Positions 1 through 14,020 of a DNA stretch of 64,000 nt are shown here, piece by piece (position 1 is the first letter of the stretch; the number at the start of each line of letters is the position of its first letter). The notes beneath the pieces were generated by a model. The model was given only the letters and a program-made list of their open reading frames with translations, made no database searches and was not told the DNA's origin. Position numbers and translations under genes: made by a program. Source of the DNA: Linepithema humile (lineage: Eukaryota > Arthropoda > Insecta > Hymenoptera > Formicidae); contig NC_090128.1 in the NCBI RefSeq assembly GCF_040581485.1, forward strand, positions 34,936,931 through 35,000,930, in the 5' to 3' direction.

Positions 1-1981
1 TCGGCTAAATATCAAACCTCTCATCTTTTTTTCTAAGGTTGAAAATTTTTAACGAAATTCATCGATATACATCCAACTATTATTTTGTGGATAAAAATGA
101 TTTTTTCTTCGCTCTTCTTACATGTATACAGAAATAACTCGCCGGAAAATGTCGTTATAATTGTTTTTGACTGTCACTTGTTATAAGATGCACCTCCCGT
201 CAGCAACTAGTCGCGCTGATATCCTTGATAAGTAATGTCGCAAACTCGTTCCGGTTGATGAATTAGCGGTTTGATATGGCCCGATACGCCATATTAATAT
301 CGCTCGTTCCGCCGATAAGAGTACGATCGCATGATCGCGCGGATCCTCCTCGGCGCTAGCAAACGTTGCGGAATCGGGAGGAATCAAGGCGAGGTATATA
401 AGCCGACACGCGATAAGCGAGTCTAATTTAAATATTTCTCGAATAATCCCGGCGCCTTTCCGTTCGCCTGACGCTCGCGCGCGAATAATGTCTGGTATAC
501 ATCGTGACAGGAATGTCCCGTACCACGTGATTAATGTCGTAGTACAGGTGTACCGATACATTGTAACGCGTATATACTCGTGTCGGGGCCTCGGCACGCA
601 CGGCAGGGTTGTGATCCGCATTCGCGCATAATTTTACCGCGCCTTGAGCGAGGTTCCGAGAAATTATGCGCGTAATAACGAGGAACGACGAAACGTCGGC
701 CGACGGTATCTACCCGCGAAATCGTTCGTGACGTGCGCTCGTCGATCGTGCCCAGCGCGCAGCCCGGTGCCGGGCGCGTCGTCCGAGGAGGTGAGAGAAG
801 ACGGGAGAAAGAGCGAGAGAGGGAGAGAGGAGAGGAGAAAAAGAACGGCCCAGGCCGTTCACCGGTGGGATACCGCGCTTCTTTCGCGTTATATATCCGC
901 ACTCGCCTTGGTGCGTCCAGTCCCCGCTGTCCTGCTTGTTCGCACTGCGCGCCGCTAATTAGCTTCAAGACCGATGGCTATCTGTCCAACCACATGTTCT
1001 TAAAGTGGCGAGAGCCCAAACATCCGGTGCGCCTTTTCCGTTCGGAATTCGAGTCCTTTCACGGATTCGTGACGATGACGACAACGACAACGACGACGGC
1101 TTGCATGTCGGCGGCGTGACGCGCGCTCGCTTGCACTTTTTTCCAGCCAGCTTCGTTGCCGAGGAATATGCGTTTACTTCACGGACAGTGATATTAATTG
1201 TGTTGACGACGGGACCTTTGGCGCGATTGAACGATTAATTTTTTGCCATTTCTACACGCTGTATTGCCTTGTTATGTCAAAAGCGTTTTTATATCTCAAG
1301 ATCGCAGATAATTATGATGAAAAAGGAAAGAGATGTTTATCCGACATTTCCATTATTATGCGTTTGGCATCATTCTGCGTTTATGAACAAGTGTAATCTA
1401 ATAAACATAAACTCTTCAGCTGCATTACAAAGAATGTCTATCTGATACACGACCTGTGTAATGACACAGGTTTAATGCAGCGTGTATGATTAATGATGTA
1501 CTATATATGAGTAGTGTACATTTAAAGGAGCGTATATACGTATAATTAAACAGCATTTATACGTGTAAGCATTTTATCGCTACATACATCACGGGTGCAT
1601 TGCGGAGAATATAAACGCCGCCGCGCGACTTTGATTTTGTTACGAGCCCATACATCATCGCCGATGCATAGTGATCAAAACGCGGGTATCGTTAACTGTC
1701 GGATTCGCTGCTGGCACCTCATTGAATTTGGAGTCTTGCCTAGAATTAATCTGCATGAAATCGGCGGCATGTATAATGGCGCCGCGCCACTTTCGAATCG
1801 ACCGCCGTTGTACACGACGGAAGAGATCATAGCAATACCGAAATACACCGCACTGCAAGCACACATGCACAGACGCACGCTCGAACGTCGTGCAATTAGT
1901 AAGCGGGGCTCATTATGGAGATTCCGCGCGTAACTAAATACTTAATATAGGTCTCGCTCTCTTTTTCTCTCCGACCTCCGA
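1..1981. other. Non-coding DNA, no gene recognised
   Basis: Contains a purine-rich stretch (786-845), a GAC/AAC repeat (1071-1099) and a hairpin at 1452-1471 (8-bp perfect stem, AATG loop) nested within ATACAC/GTGTAT (1445-1450 and 1482-1487). Overlapping frames near 530-1240 are arginine-rich products of GC-rich DNA and resemble nothing. Confidence 0.6.
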
Positions 1982-2000
1982 TCTCTCTCTCTCTCTCTCT
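1982..2000. repeat. (CT)n microsatellite
   Basis: About nine uninterrupted TC units, preceded by a pyrimidine-rich leader from about 1951. Confidence 0.95.
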
Positions 2001-4156
2001 TACCTTGTCTTGAATTTGTAAAGAGCTATGGCGTTGCTAGAGGCAGACAACCCGCATATAATGACAGTCGCTAAGAGTGAAGCCCCTGGCGTTCCTATAA
2101 ACGCGCAATATACACACGCACGCATGCTTTTCTCTGTATGAGAACCTGCTCTAAACGCGTCGGACGGATCGCGTGTCGATCTACGCCGAGATATTTGTTA
2201 CTTTACAGTTGTATCACGTTTTGCGCGTGGAAACAAAGCCATTGTTTGTAGTTCGTACACGCTACGCCGACTAACCGCGCCGCAAACTGGCGTTCACGTT
2301 GATCGAGGATGCGGAGCGCCCTGTCGAAACCTGTCGACGTCCTCTCTTCTGGCCACGTCCCCGTCCATCATTCACCATTTTAACGAATATTTGGTTTTAT
2401 CGCCGCGGTATGGTGTTGAAAGGTCTTGAAATTTTTTTTAGTAAAATCTCGACGAGGAATGTCAACGTTGCACGTTTAATTCTTGCAGCTAAGCCCGGCT
2501 TTTCTTAAACCGCTTTCCTTAAATGTCCGTTTAAATCTACAATAGATTTCCGTTTTTATGTTTTCGAAGCAGTAAACGAGGACAGCAGATAAGCAGCAGC
2601 AGATTTTATCTTGAACAATCTAAATAAAAACAGATACAACTGTGACATGAATAGTTTTTTGGGATCAGTCGAATGGGTCCTGTTATCTACCGGGCGGAAG
2701 ATTAATATCTTCCACAAGTTTTCAAGAATCAAGAATTTACAGAATACAGGTCATCGGTCTGTCGAATTTTTTTACGGTTTCCTACGAAGTTATTTTTTTT
2801 TTTCTTTTCTTTTATTGTATTTTTTTCTTTGCGATGGTGGGTCGCATTCTGCGCTTCGCCGGCGTACGGAGGAGTAGTGGCGGCGGTACGATCAGATGAA
2901 TTTGTGAGACGTCGTTGATATTTCAGTGTCAGGGTCGGCGGTTTTTGTCATTTGTAGCGGCAAGCTTCGGAACGCCGTGTATACCAGTGCGTTGCCAAGC
3001 TAAATCGAGTTTAGGCTCTAATTACACGACGACGGCTGCGCCATTTCGGAGCAAGCCGTCGTACGCTCGATGTTCCATCGTACACTTTCCCTCGGAAACG
3101 TATACAAATATCGCAGACCGAATTCGAGGAACATCGGTCGTTTCAATGGCACAAATCTTGAATCATAAATGAGAAAAAATTTTAAACGCTCGTAACATAT
3201 TGCAATATCGTAAAAGATGCAAATGGATAACAGTGTTTTTTATTTAATTCTGAATGTACCTCGCGAAATAAAAATTTAATTTCAGATTTTATTAGTCCGA
3301 TATTTAAAATTGCGAGAAATGATGCAAAAATAGACTGAAACTTCGCTCGGGTATCTAGACGGGGGAAGGTGCGTGTACCGCGGGACACACTGTATATATA
3401 TACACAAGAGCATGAGCCGCGCGTATCGTGTCACGCTGCACAGATAAGGATCCAGGTTTCGTTTTAATGCGACTACGAATGCTCGTTAACGACCGCGCTC
3501 GTGGTCCGTCGCCTCGGCTATTATATTCACATATACACCGTGCGCGCAGACGTGTTGGGCATTCGCGCCAAGTCGACAGCTACGCGAACTGACTCCTCCC
3601 ACACAGACCGGACACTTCCTTCGGGATCACTGTTATGAAAGTGAACCCTCGAATTAAACGGCACCCCTCTTAATCTCCTCTCGTTTGTTTCCTCTTCTAC
3701 CTGCGTTATCTTTCAACTTGGCGTTAACGACGCCCTTGGCGTTGATTGCCCCGATCCGCTTGATACTCGACGTCATGAATAAACAAGTCTATCTCGGCCA
3801 TTGCTCACAAGTTTCACTTACATTTCTTCGCGATTAAATAAATTCTTGTCCGTATGTTTATATATTCTTTATTTTATATTAAAATTATTTGATATTTAAT
3901 GCTGCTATCCAACTTTATATCAATTCAACTAAAGATAGGATACAATAATTTTATTATAACATATCTAAATTTATAAGAACGATAAAATAACGTAATGCAG
4001 TTTGTGAAGTGTGTGGATGAAATATAATGTATAAGAATATTACGTTTTACACGTAAGAAATATTAATTAGTCGCACAGCGGGTTCCGGCGAATTCTAATT
4101 GCTCTGACTGACGTGTTATTTTGAAGAGACCAGAAACAAATAGTGCGCTCACATTT
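2001..4156. other. Non-coding DNA, no gene recognised
   Basis: Mixed composition, with an AT-rich island at about 3830-4080. I see no repeat or motif of note. Confidence 0.6.
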
Positions 4157-4195
4157 GTCTCTCTTTCTCTTTCTCTCTCGCGCTCTCTCTCTCGA
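4157..4195. repeat. Imperfect (CT)n tract
   Basis: CT repeats interrupted by TTT and CGCG over about 39 bases. Confidence 0.9.
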
Positions 4196-7100
4196 AGATA
4201 CAGAAAAACGCGACCTAAGCGGGCTCGGCGAAGATTAGCCGATCGCTATCGGCTCGGTTGTCTTACCTTAACGAGCTGGCTATAGCCCTAGCCTGCCCCG
4301 AACCATTTCTCCCGTTTTGCTTCGACCCGACTTACCTTCTTCGGGCTCTCGTAGAGGAGACGATAGCGCGCAGGTACGCGAACGTACATTTTACAGCGTT
4401 AGATATGAATAATGAATCTGTTCATTTTTTGCGTCGTTACGAGCGGATTTACGTCTTAAGGGTCGAAAACGTGGCGACGCCGTCGTAAATCTTGCAGTAA
4501 GACTTGTCTGCCGTTAATTTGTAAGTAACGCGAACATAGTATTCGCAAGAAGTACGGCCAGAAGAGAATTATTCCGTCCAATATGTAAACATGTCATTCT
4601 GATTCTCTCTAATCGCGGATTATTTATGAAAAAAAAAATGATTTATGTGCATAATAGAGCATACTTTGAGTATACTTAAGTATGATTTTTGAAATATCTT
4701 TAAAAAGTATCTTTACCGAGGCATTTTTTCAAAAAATTTGTTGCAAAAATATTGCATCTGTTTATGTAATAGTTTGTACGTAAAAGTGTGATAATTTTCG
4801 GTATTATTCATTTGCAAACTACACACATTTACGGCGGACACGCGGACCACTTCCGCTTCCGGTAAATCATGCTACATATAAAAATATATGCCGGCGTTAA
4901 TGAGAGAGAATTTTCAAAGCGTCAGGTCCGCGAAAAAAATTCGCAGAACCGCACTGCGCGCAACAGTTCCTGCGGGAAATTTACTGCTAATATTTTTTCG
5001 CTACACAGACGCATTAGAGTTAAAACACTTGGAATATATAGCTCCGTACTGACTTTGGAAAATTTATTGGTTCTTTCCTGTTCTCGTATTGCGCTCACTG
5101 TGCTGCAGCGAAATGCAGACCTGGCGCCACTCGGGAACCGCACGGCCGTCGTTAAACGATCGTTAAGACGAGATTGTATCTCTCTTCGGACCTTTCCGAC
5201 TGCGTGTCCTCCCGGGAATTCGATTTCAAAAAATTTTCTCATCGATTTACGCAAAATGTCAAAGACAGGCATCTTTTCGTTCGGGAAATTATATCTTATT
5301 TTCCAAGAAAATGCGGCCCTTGTTTTCCGAGGAAATGTCTGATTTGTTGTGTCGATAAATTTCGTTTCCTTACATCCGGCAATTAATTATATAGTTTATG
5401 TACACCGATCTGCCGATACCGTTTAAGAAAAGCCAAAATGTGTCCCTGGGGATAGATAAATAGTGATTAATTAATACAGTTGCGTTAGAAATTCCACCGT
5501 TTGTGGTCACGAGGGAGAAAGGGAGGCCATTGCAATGCGCAAGGTCGTTACTCCCCGTAACGAATTGTTCATTTAATTTTGCTGAACATTTTCGGCGCCG
5601 CGGTGGGGCCCAGTTGTAACCCCGGACAGCACGTTCCAATAAATCGAGAATGAAGCGGAAGGGGAGAATAGAAAAAAATGCTTTCGAGTTTCCTTTCGCG
5701 AGGGAAACATTATTCGGCATGAAAACAGAAAAGGGACGAGCAGTTTCAGTCAAGTGGATTGCAGTTTTATGTTTTTTTTCCTGATGTTATCTGGTTTCCA
5801 AATTTTTACGACGGTACAGAGAAAAATATAAATCAGAGAAAGAAAATGGAAGGCAGAGAGCGATGTTTATTATGCGTAATTCACAATCAGTTTTACAGCC
5901 ATAAAAAAGAATTATGAAAAGAATTGTAGAACAGTAAAGATACACATATTATGCGATTTTCGTATGCATTTAACGCAGCGTATGAGCGAGATATTTTTAA
6001 TTGCAACGGAAATGCTTCAGGAGATGGGGTGTACTAAAATATTTGTAATGGAACTTTCGCGTCGAATTAATCGAAGGCCTCCGTTCTCTTCGGCGAGCAA
6101 ACGGCCCGCTTTTAAATCTGAATCGATCAGTCTGCGCGTGATATTTTCCATCAGAAATATTTTAACGAGAGCAATGTCGAGCCTGGAATTATATCTGTTT
6201 GCCGGCGTGCCTCTCTATTGGATTTTGGGGGAGTTACGAAAAATATCAATTAAACATAAAAGCGCCGGGCCGTGTCATCCGATAATGGCGGAGATCGGTT
6301 GCCCCCGGGGCGCTGAGTAATTGGGATGAAGGCGCAGGGGGGCGGGAGAAAGGGATTTCGGAGAAAACAATGCTGCAAATAATACAAAGCAAATTGCAGG
6401 CACGACTTATCGTATCTACCGTATGGATAATTGGCGCGCGTGTCGAACGAACGACCTTCTATGCAATTTCGAATCGACCACGATATAATTTGCCCCCGCA
6501 TATAATGAAGGTTTGCTATTTATTAAAGCTGCATTGTCGGTTTCTACAAGCTACGATTAAATGTATTAGAGGCGAAAAAAAAAGCGCCGAAGGAGAGTTT
6601 GTTTCGCGAATGTAAAAAATAATCATCCCTTAACCGACTCGCTCACGACGAGCTTTTGCAATTTCCTCGAGACAGTTTGATGGAAAACGCAATATTCACG
6701 ATGCATACTCGAGAGTTATTCGCACCTACGATCTCTCATTGCCGTAACGCATGCTGATGCGTCCTTCAAGTGCAAATATAGCTTTCCTTCCGTAAACTCC
6801 TCAATCACTTCGATGCTCGCCAACCTCCTCCGTTCATTTGTTTGCTCGCTGATTCGTTCGCCCGCGGGGGTTTCGCAGATTCAAAGACGAAGACACACAC
6901 AGGGCGGCGGAGAGAGGTGGCGAAGAGGCGCAGCTGGAACCGAACAGTTCTCCAACCCGTGATTCTCCAGCAGGTTCATTAGCGCTCCTGTCCTTTGATT
7001 AATGGCCGCCCGAGGATATCATTCGCCACCGGTTTTCTTACAGATTATTTCACCGTCACCTATCTAGATGGTCGTTAAGATGGCCCTCCTATGAACTTCC

Positions 7101-7443
7101 CTTCTCTCGCGATCGAGACGAACTTGCGTATGAAATCGCACCCGTCACGACGTTTTCCATTACGGGTTTACGCCGAGTTATCACCTGGCGCGCGCGTCGC
7201 TGCCGACGCTATCGCCGCTTGTCATCGCATTATTCTAACTTCGCGATTTTAATATAATGACCGTACCTCCACCTTGAGTGATATTAATTTTGTGGGAGTG
7301 TCTGGCGTAATTGGGAGTAATTTAACATTTTGCATCATCAATATGCATCGGCCCGATGTTGTCTCGACGCTGAGTCCGTAATACGAAATATTGTTCCAGC
7401 AAAAAATCGACTATTGAAGGGTTTATGAAGGGAGATTGAAAGT
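4196..7443. other. Non-coding DNA, no gene recognised
   Basis: AT-rich at 4610-4810. Open frames of 157 codons (4869-5342) and 127 codons (5370-5753, minus) have no domain, and the first is mirrored by a frame on the other strand. At 6960-7100 the sequence is non-repetitive with several ATTA cores, a possible but unproven regulatory stretch. Confidence 0.6.
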
Positions 7444-7468
7444 TTATATATATATATATATATATATA
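7444..7468. repeat. (TA)n microsatellite
   Basis: About twelve uninterrupted TA units in an AT-rich stretch. Confidence 0.95.
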
Positions 7469-7670
7469 GATGGGTGGATTTAAATATTTATAATAATAGA
7501 AAACTCAATACTTTACACTTGGAAATTTTTAGTTCGAATAAAGAAAAGAATTTTTGAAGTTTGAAATATTGAAATTCTAAACGTTTATTTATGCGTAGTA
7601 TCTTTCACGGAGATGCAATCGCGAAGTTTCGTTTACTACCGCGTGATAATTCTGTAGCGGGAAATATTCT

Positions 7671-7671
<1 letters not shown>

Positions 7672-7710
<39 letters not shown>
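7672..7710. repeat. T39 homopolymer
   Basis: An unbroken run of 39 T, the longest homopolymer in the window. On the minus strand it could be the A-tail of a retroposed sequence, but no body or target-site duplication is recognisable beside it. Confidence 0.95.
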
Positions 7711-7714
<4 letters not shown>

Positions 7715-10662
7715 CAGCTGCGACGCGTTTTTTTAGAAAGTTATCGATTATTCTTTGCGGCTCGCGGAATTATTCATGAGATCTTCCGAGCTCTGAAATG
7801 TACAATACTGCCCGTTCTCTCCGGCGAAGGAAGCAGTCGATATGAGAAGCAGTCGGCGGACTTTTGGCGCTGGTGGAGTAGGCACGCCGCGACGTCACGC
7901 AGAAATATTTTTTTTATCTCCTCAAATGCACCGTCTACTCGGGCGACGAACGAGGTTAATTCATTCATCCGGTGAGACAATGCCGGATCGGTTACACCGT
8001 GACTTGGCCGTTTATTAATGATCTCCCGGGAGATGTTATTTCACCGCTAATGGCCCTTTTGGATTCCAGTTCTCTCAGGGCCGGCCTTTCATGTTTCACG
8101 CTCGACTGCAATGTGAAAAGTTCGAGAAATACGTTGCGCGATAAATATTGCATTGTACGCGGTCTTGAAATGATGATGATTTTTTATATTAATTTTATTA
8201 CGACTTTAAGCCACTAAGAATAGTAAAGACAATAGAATCGAGTTCTCCATCGGTTGCAATTTTCGAAAAGCCGGCCCTGGCGATTCGCGTCGCGGACACA
8301 AAGTCGCGACGACGTGCACTGCTTGTGCCGTTCTGGAATAGGGTTGCAAGAGGAGGGTGAAGGAGGAGGATAAAGAGGAAAGAATGGCGCCCACGCGTTA
8401 TGCTAACACTCGCGCCGCCGACACGGGCTGGGTGGTCCCGCTCTGCTCCACCTACTCACCCTTCAGCCCCTCTCGCGGTCCACACCTTCGTCGCCTGGAT
8501 GAGCATACAAATACGACTAATTTCATCGATCGAGGATCCCCGAATGATCTTAACGACCAATAATCGGCCGACTTTTCAGAGACACGGCCCGTCCTCGGCG
8601 TGCCCACCCCGAATATCGCGCACGAATACGGTCTCCCTTTTTTAAATACTCTTTGTAATCCGTCTCCCCTCCCTAGTGAATGCTCATCGAAAGCCTATTT
8701 CTTTTTTTTTTTTTAATCTCGACCGGATGTGGCTCACGAAAGTAAGCGCATTATGTGAACAATCGGACATTTGTTTGCTAATTTGATGTCGATTGTCGCT
8801 TTAAATCCCGTCCGCTTATGCGAAGAAAGTAGAATGAAAGAAATTAAAGAATATCGTTGGGATGATTGCCAAATGGATATGCAGAAACTCAAAATAGCGA
8901 TTGTCACACTGTCGCGTGCAAGTGCAATACACAAATAAGACACAGAATGATGCGGAGACATGATTTCACCTCCGGTTTAGTCAGAACGATAGTAGCAAAT
9001 TACAGCTGGACAGCGTGACAATGTTAGGCAACCATCGCTGTTTGAAGAGAATAACGCGGGGCTTTCGGCGACGCTAAAGGGATCACGATGAGGAGCGGAA
9101 ACGAGAGAGGCGGAGGTGTGAATGAGGCTTGCTTGTAGCGACGCCTCCACTCGCGGCGCTCCCGTTGTGTCAACACCTTGAACGAACATTTCCACCACCA
9201 CCACCCTAACCGTCGCGGCTCTCCCTTCGCTACACCTCCCCCTGCGCTCCGCGCTTCTGAATTCATTCGGATGATAAACATCTCGGCCGATCTTCGCATA
9301 ATTCGTCGCGGGGAGGCGCCTATTCACACTCTCAATGAGCCGCGACGGTGTGAATGATTGAGTAAGATAGAAGAGAAGAAAAAGATTCTTCATTATAATC
9401 AATTTTATATTTTTCTAATTATTTTTTCGATTCTAATATTTTATTAAAGAAAGTAAAGCCAGATGAAATTTGATAAAGAAAGAAAAAGTTTCAAAATTTT
9501 TTGTATCTATTTTTTAATGTAATCTGTTTTAAATTATTTAAAATTATCAATCAAAATTCACGCAACTGCAGAAGCGCTTGATGATGAAGAGTACATCATT
9601 ACTCACGATGTCGAAAGATTTGATAGCATTGCCCGAAAGTACATCTGGTGTAACATTCGAGCTATCACGCTTTCGGTTCCCTAAGAATCTCCGAGTTTCG
9701 AATGTCTCGCAGAGGCACTAAGTGGAAATTGTTGTCAAAAACGGCGGGCCCGAACCGCGCGTACCGGTCCGACGATTCTACCCGCCGATGGGTCATATAT
9801 TTCGAAACCTGCTGCAGCGAAGAACGCGCACGTGGGCGCGACGAGCGAATGGAAAGACATGCTCCCACACTATCAATTTACCTGTAGCCGCCGTTCGTCG
9901 TTTAGTCGTAAGAAAGGACACAAATTGCGTGACACTTTGATTCATAGTAGTAATTCGCCGTTCTCGTCGAGACGTCAAGGAGCAGAAAATAATTGACATC
10001 GTATAATCGTATAATTACCGGAATATTAAGCATTTGTCACTATCTTTAGGGCGCTTTTTATTAGTTTTCTGTCAACTGCCTTCTTTCTTTAATACGTCGA
10101 GGAAAGTGTCGCAAGTTTCCTTGACGAATGCCAGGCGCTCGCGTCCTTAAATACGACAAGCGGCGCGGCCACTTCAGCCTCGCTTTCGTCCCGACCAACG
10201 GCAATAAAGCCATATTGTTTTTGCGACGTTCGCGTCGCTTTAACGCCCGGCAATATAACTTTAACAACTCTCCCTACGAGCTGTGGAACGCGAGGCAGAA
10301 GGAAGCCGGCCGCGATGCGCTGGTTGTGGGTGAGGGGATAAGGGGCGAACGAGATTCGGTGACTTTGTGCCTAACACGGCGCCAGAACCTCCGGCCCGGA
10401 GTCCCGTGAACACCGCAGGAACGTCAGACGTTGTACATCGTTGGACGGACGAACGGACGGACGGTCCGTGGGTCCGGATGCGGCGTGGATATACCTCCTC
10501 GTATACATCGCGGGGCGACCCAACCCACCCGTTAGACCCTCGTAAAAATTTTTTCTCGATCTTTTTGGCCCTCGATCTCCTCTCCACGGAGCAAACGGTC
10601 CGCGCCACAGCTTCGACGTCCGAGGATTTAATTTGGGCGACCACAGCGTTCTCGTTTCACGT
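7711..10662. other. Non-coding DNA, no gene recognised
   Basis: Holds a short (CCA)n at 9193-9205 and an AT-rich stretch at 9390-9560. Otherwise I see nothing recognisable. Confidence 0.6.
8702..8714. repeat. T13 homopolymer
   Basis: Thirteen consecutive T in a pyrimidine-rich context. Confidence 0.9.
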
Positions 10663-10693
10663 TCTCCTTTCCCCTCCTCCTCCTCCTCCTCTT
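10663..10693. repeat. (CTC)n / polypyrimidine tract
   Basis: About seven CTC units following a T/C run. The pyrimidine bias continues to about 10760 with interruptions. Confidence 0.9.
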
Positions 10694-12677
10694 CACCCGC
10701 GATCTTCTCCCTCGTCCCCGGCTCGCCTCGTCGAGCCGCTCTCTCCTCTCGATCCTTATCCGATGGTTTATCATATCCACCGCTCGCCGTGAAAGATACC
10801 TTCCTCTCGAAGGCGCGGACGCGGCGGGGTTCGTTTTATCGAGACGCGCCCGTCCCGCTCGCCCCTCCGATCGAGAGGATTAATATGATATAATTAATAA
10901 AGTATCGACCGTGACACCTGATTATTCGACGAGCGTTAGTTATGGCGTCGCGAATGTCGGGATGAGAGGTTTAATAGAGGACAGGTGATCACGATCAGCC
11001 AGAGATTACGACACGATTCCTCGGTATCTTCCAAAATGTATTTTACGTTTTCGCATATTATCGAAATGACGATAAAGCACCCGTCCGTCCATGAAACCCG
11101 CGTCACGACTTCGGAATGTAACTTTATCCGCTTCGTCGGTGTCTTATCTCAACGTACGGATGGATGTTAATTAAAAAAAAAAATAAAGGAAGAAAGGGAA
11201 CTACCACCTCTCGCACTTATCGTGTCATTTAAAGTGTTTATCTCGTCAACGACTGTCCTCTGGATGTAAACATTATTGATGCGATAATGAACCCAGAGTC
11301 GAGCTTTCCGACACTTTCCTACAAATAGGGAAGAACCAGCTCTTCCTCTTTTTGAGCTTATGTCGCACGTGGCACCGAAAACATAACGACGTAAAATTTT
11401 TTGCTCGTAAACGCTCTAAGAAAAAACGTTCACTTTTATTACACTATATCTGTTTTATGCTGTCAAATGTGTTCTGCAACACTTCTTTCCAAAGAACCGA
11501 TCCCTGAAAAAAATGTGTCTGCTGTTTAAAGTAGTTTTGACGCACTATATTCCGAGCTCTTTTATTATCATTTTACTGTCACACGCAATAACTAGCAAAG
11601 AATTGTGACGATTGACGCAACAAAGATAGAACTTTGTCGAACGCAAGACAGATAGAGTCTCTTATTTGCGAAAAAAGAAGGTTTGTTACTTTTTCGAATT
11701 TTGATCGACATTAAAATCGCGAATATAGCAAACATTTTGTAAAAATATCCTCAAAATAATATAATATAATCCTTGTAATATAATAATTTTTGTTTCCGAG
11801 AGGAAGAAGGCAGATATAAGAGCCCCACTCTTAAAGCTAAAAGAGCTCCTTTTCTCTCCCCCGCGTCTTCCCTGCGTTTCTTCTCTCTCTCGTTCGTCGT
11901 GTATATGCTAATGCGAGACGAATGTCTCCTCCTTTACCCTCTTCGCGTCCTCTCGCCTACGAGAGAGACGATATCTTGTGTCTTCGTACGCTATGTCGAC
12001 GACTTAGGAGGATGCGTTACCCCGTGGGCGTGTTTGTTCAGCTAAAATCTCCGCAGTGGGCTGGCTGTTGCACCCGGTGCTTTTCCTGCCTCTCTCCACG
12101 TACCTTTTGCGTCTCTGTAATCGATTGCTCATCGACATAGCGATAGATTAGCTAGAATTATCGCCAGGCGAATCAAGCGATCGCGCGCATCGACATCGAA
12201 ATCGGCCGGAAAGAAAGTGGAATATATTCACAAATACATTAGACCACCTGATGAAAAATAAGTGCCAACGCATCGATATGTAAATTTATTACACTCCGAG
12301 TTTACGCAGATGTCTCGATATGCATTAATAAACATGTCTGTATCAAAACAGATTTACGTTCTGACTTATACATTAAAATGAGCTTATTTGCAGTCATTTT
12401 GTGTACAATAATTGCATTAATGCTGTCAATCAATGTTTAATGAGCTCTGAACGACGGTCTCTAAACGATTGTCTAATTCCGTAGTTTACCTTTAGTAGAC
12501 GCGCGCTCCTGTGTCGCGCCGCAGGATATATCGTCTTTGGTCACAGACGCCGTAACCGGAGGGTACGTTGCTCGCGAGAGGAATATTACGCAAGAGGGCA
12601 GTGCCAAGAAGCCGAGAGAAGTGCGGAGGTAAACGTCTGAGGTTTCCCCGAGGGGACAACAAACGCAAGGGCGGTAC
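10694..12677. other. Non-coding DNA, no gene recognised
   Basis: GC-rich to about 10870, then mixed, with an AT-rich stretch at 11690-11790. No features seen. Confidence 0.6.
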
Positions 12678-12692
12678 AGAGAGAGAGAGAGG
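12678..12692. repeat. Short (GA)n repeat
   Basis: Seven GA units, one of the few purine-strand repeats on the plus strand. Confidence 0.85.
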
Positions 12693-14006
12693 CGCGCGGT
12701 GATTCCTCTACGCCGAGAATTCGTAACACGTGTAGCCCGGTGGTTTATGGTGATTAGTAGTTTACTGGAGACATTTCCGTTGCCTGAATCGTCCCCGGGT
12801 TTCCTTCGACCCGTTCTTACATTAGTTACTCGATTCTCGTCTACAGGACGCGGTAACGCCTCCCTTCCTCGAAATGTCGTCCGAAATGAAGCCACGAGTC
12901 TGCCTCGTAATTTACATCTAGCGGAACTACACGGTTTTCCACCAACTATCGCGGCAGGCAAGTTTACATTCATAATTTTTCTCCGAGGACTTGGGCGATA
13001 AGCCGCCTTCTCCAAACATTTACACTTGTAAATTGTAATTTTGTATTCGATGTATAAAATCTTAGGAAAACACGGAGCACTTCAGGCATGACATGTTACG
13101 CATTTTTTTACTATTAGAAGACAAAATGGATAGAATATTTATTTTATTATAAAGCTAACATTTTTTTATACTTTGGAATGTATCTCATCACACTCTGCTG
13201 GGATAACTATGGTTGTGTAAGGAGAATTTCGGGAAACTGCTGGACAACTAAATAGTTTCAGGAAGCGAGAATGGTGTGGGCGTGTGTCTCCTAATTATTA
13301 GCATAACGTACAACGCTGTCTCGGATGACAGTTATATCCGGACTAGAATCTGGCGACTGTTAACGTTTACTCGACGCCGCCCCGAATTCCAGTAGGTTAG
13401 CGCCAGGGCAGAACTGTCTTGCGTTCCCGAGTGCTTCGTCAGCTTAGGAACTCGAGTCTGTGAGTTTGTTTCCGCATGTTGGAACTAGAGTCTCCTCGAA
13501 ATGTGAAAAATGTTCATGTTTCTGCAAGTGTTCCGAAAGCGATGCAACTAAATCAAATTCTACTTCAATTTTCCAAAGAACGCATTGAAAAGGAGCCGCC
13601 ATTTTGCGCGGGCTAAGTGCACTTGAGAAACTCGATCAGCGAACTTGGTATCTGGTGAATCTCAAGTAGTCACGCGACGCATGTGAAAACGCGTTGCAAC
13701 ACGTGCTGCACGCATGTTTCCGCAAAAGCCGCGTTGCACCGGCCGGCTGTTTACGAGCCGGTCGAAGCCACTGGAGGATGTATAATGTTGGCAGTAACTC
13801 GCATCGGTGCGCACAAAGGAGGTCATGACACAGGACACTCACTGTCAGACTAAACACTGACCACACTTCGCAATCATTGAATCCCGGCTTGTCGGTATTA
13901 CGTTACCGAGTCGCTCGTTACGCCGTCTCGAAGGATACGTGAGAACACGCTCTCGCAAGGACTGCGCGCAATGTCCTGTCATTTATCTGCCGCGGGCAGG
14001 GAAGCC

Positions 14007-14020
14007 GGGGGGGGGGGGGG
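14007..14020. repeat. G14 homopolymer
   Basis: Fourteen consecutive G, followed by a purine-rich stretch. A likely sequencing or assembly difficulty and a potential G-quadruplex seed. Confidence 0.9.

Noticed and set aside
4869..5342. A 157-codon plus-strand frame
   Set aside because: No recognisable domain or splice sites, and mirrored by a 116-codon frame on the minus strand.
12473..13015. A 180-codon minus-strand frame
   Set aside because: No domain, mirrored by a plus-strand frame, and it includes a translated GA repeat. It looks compositional.
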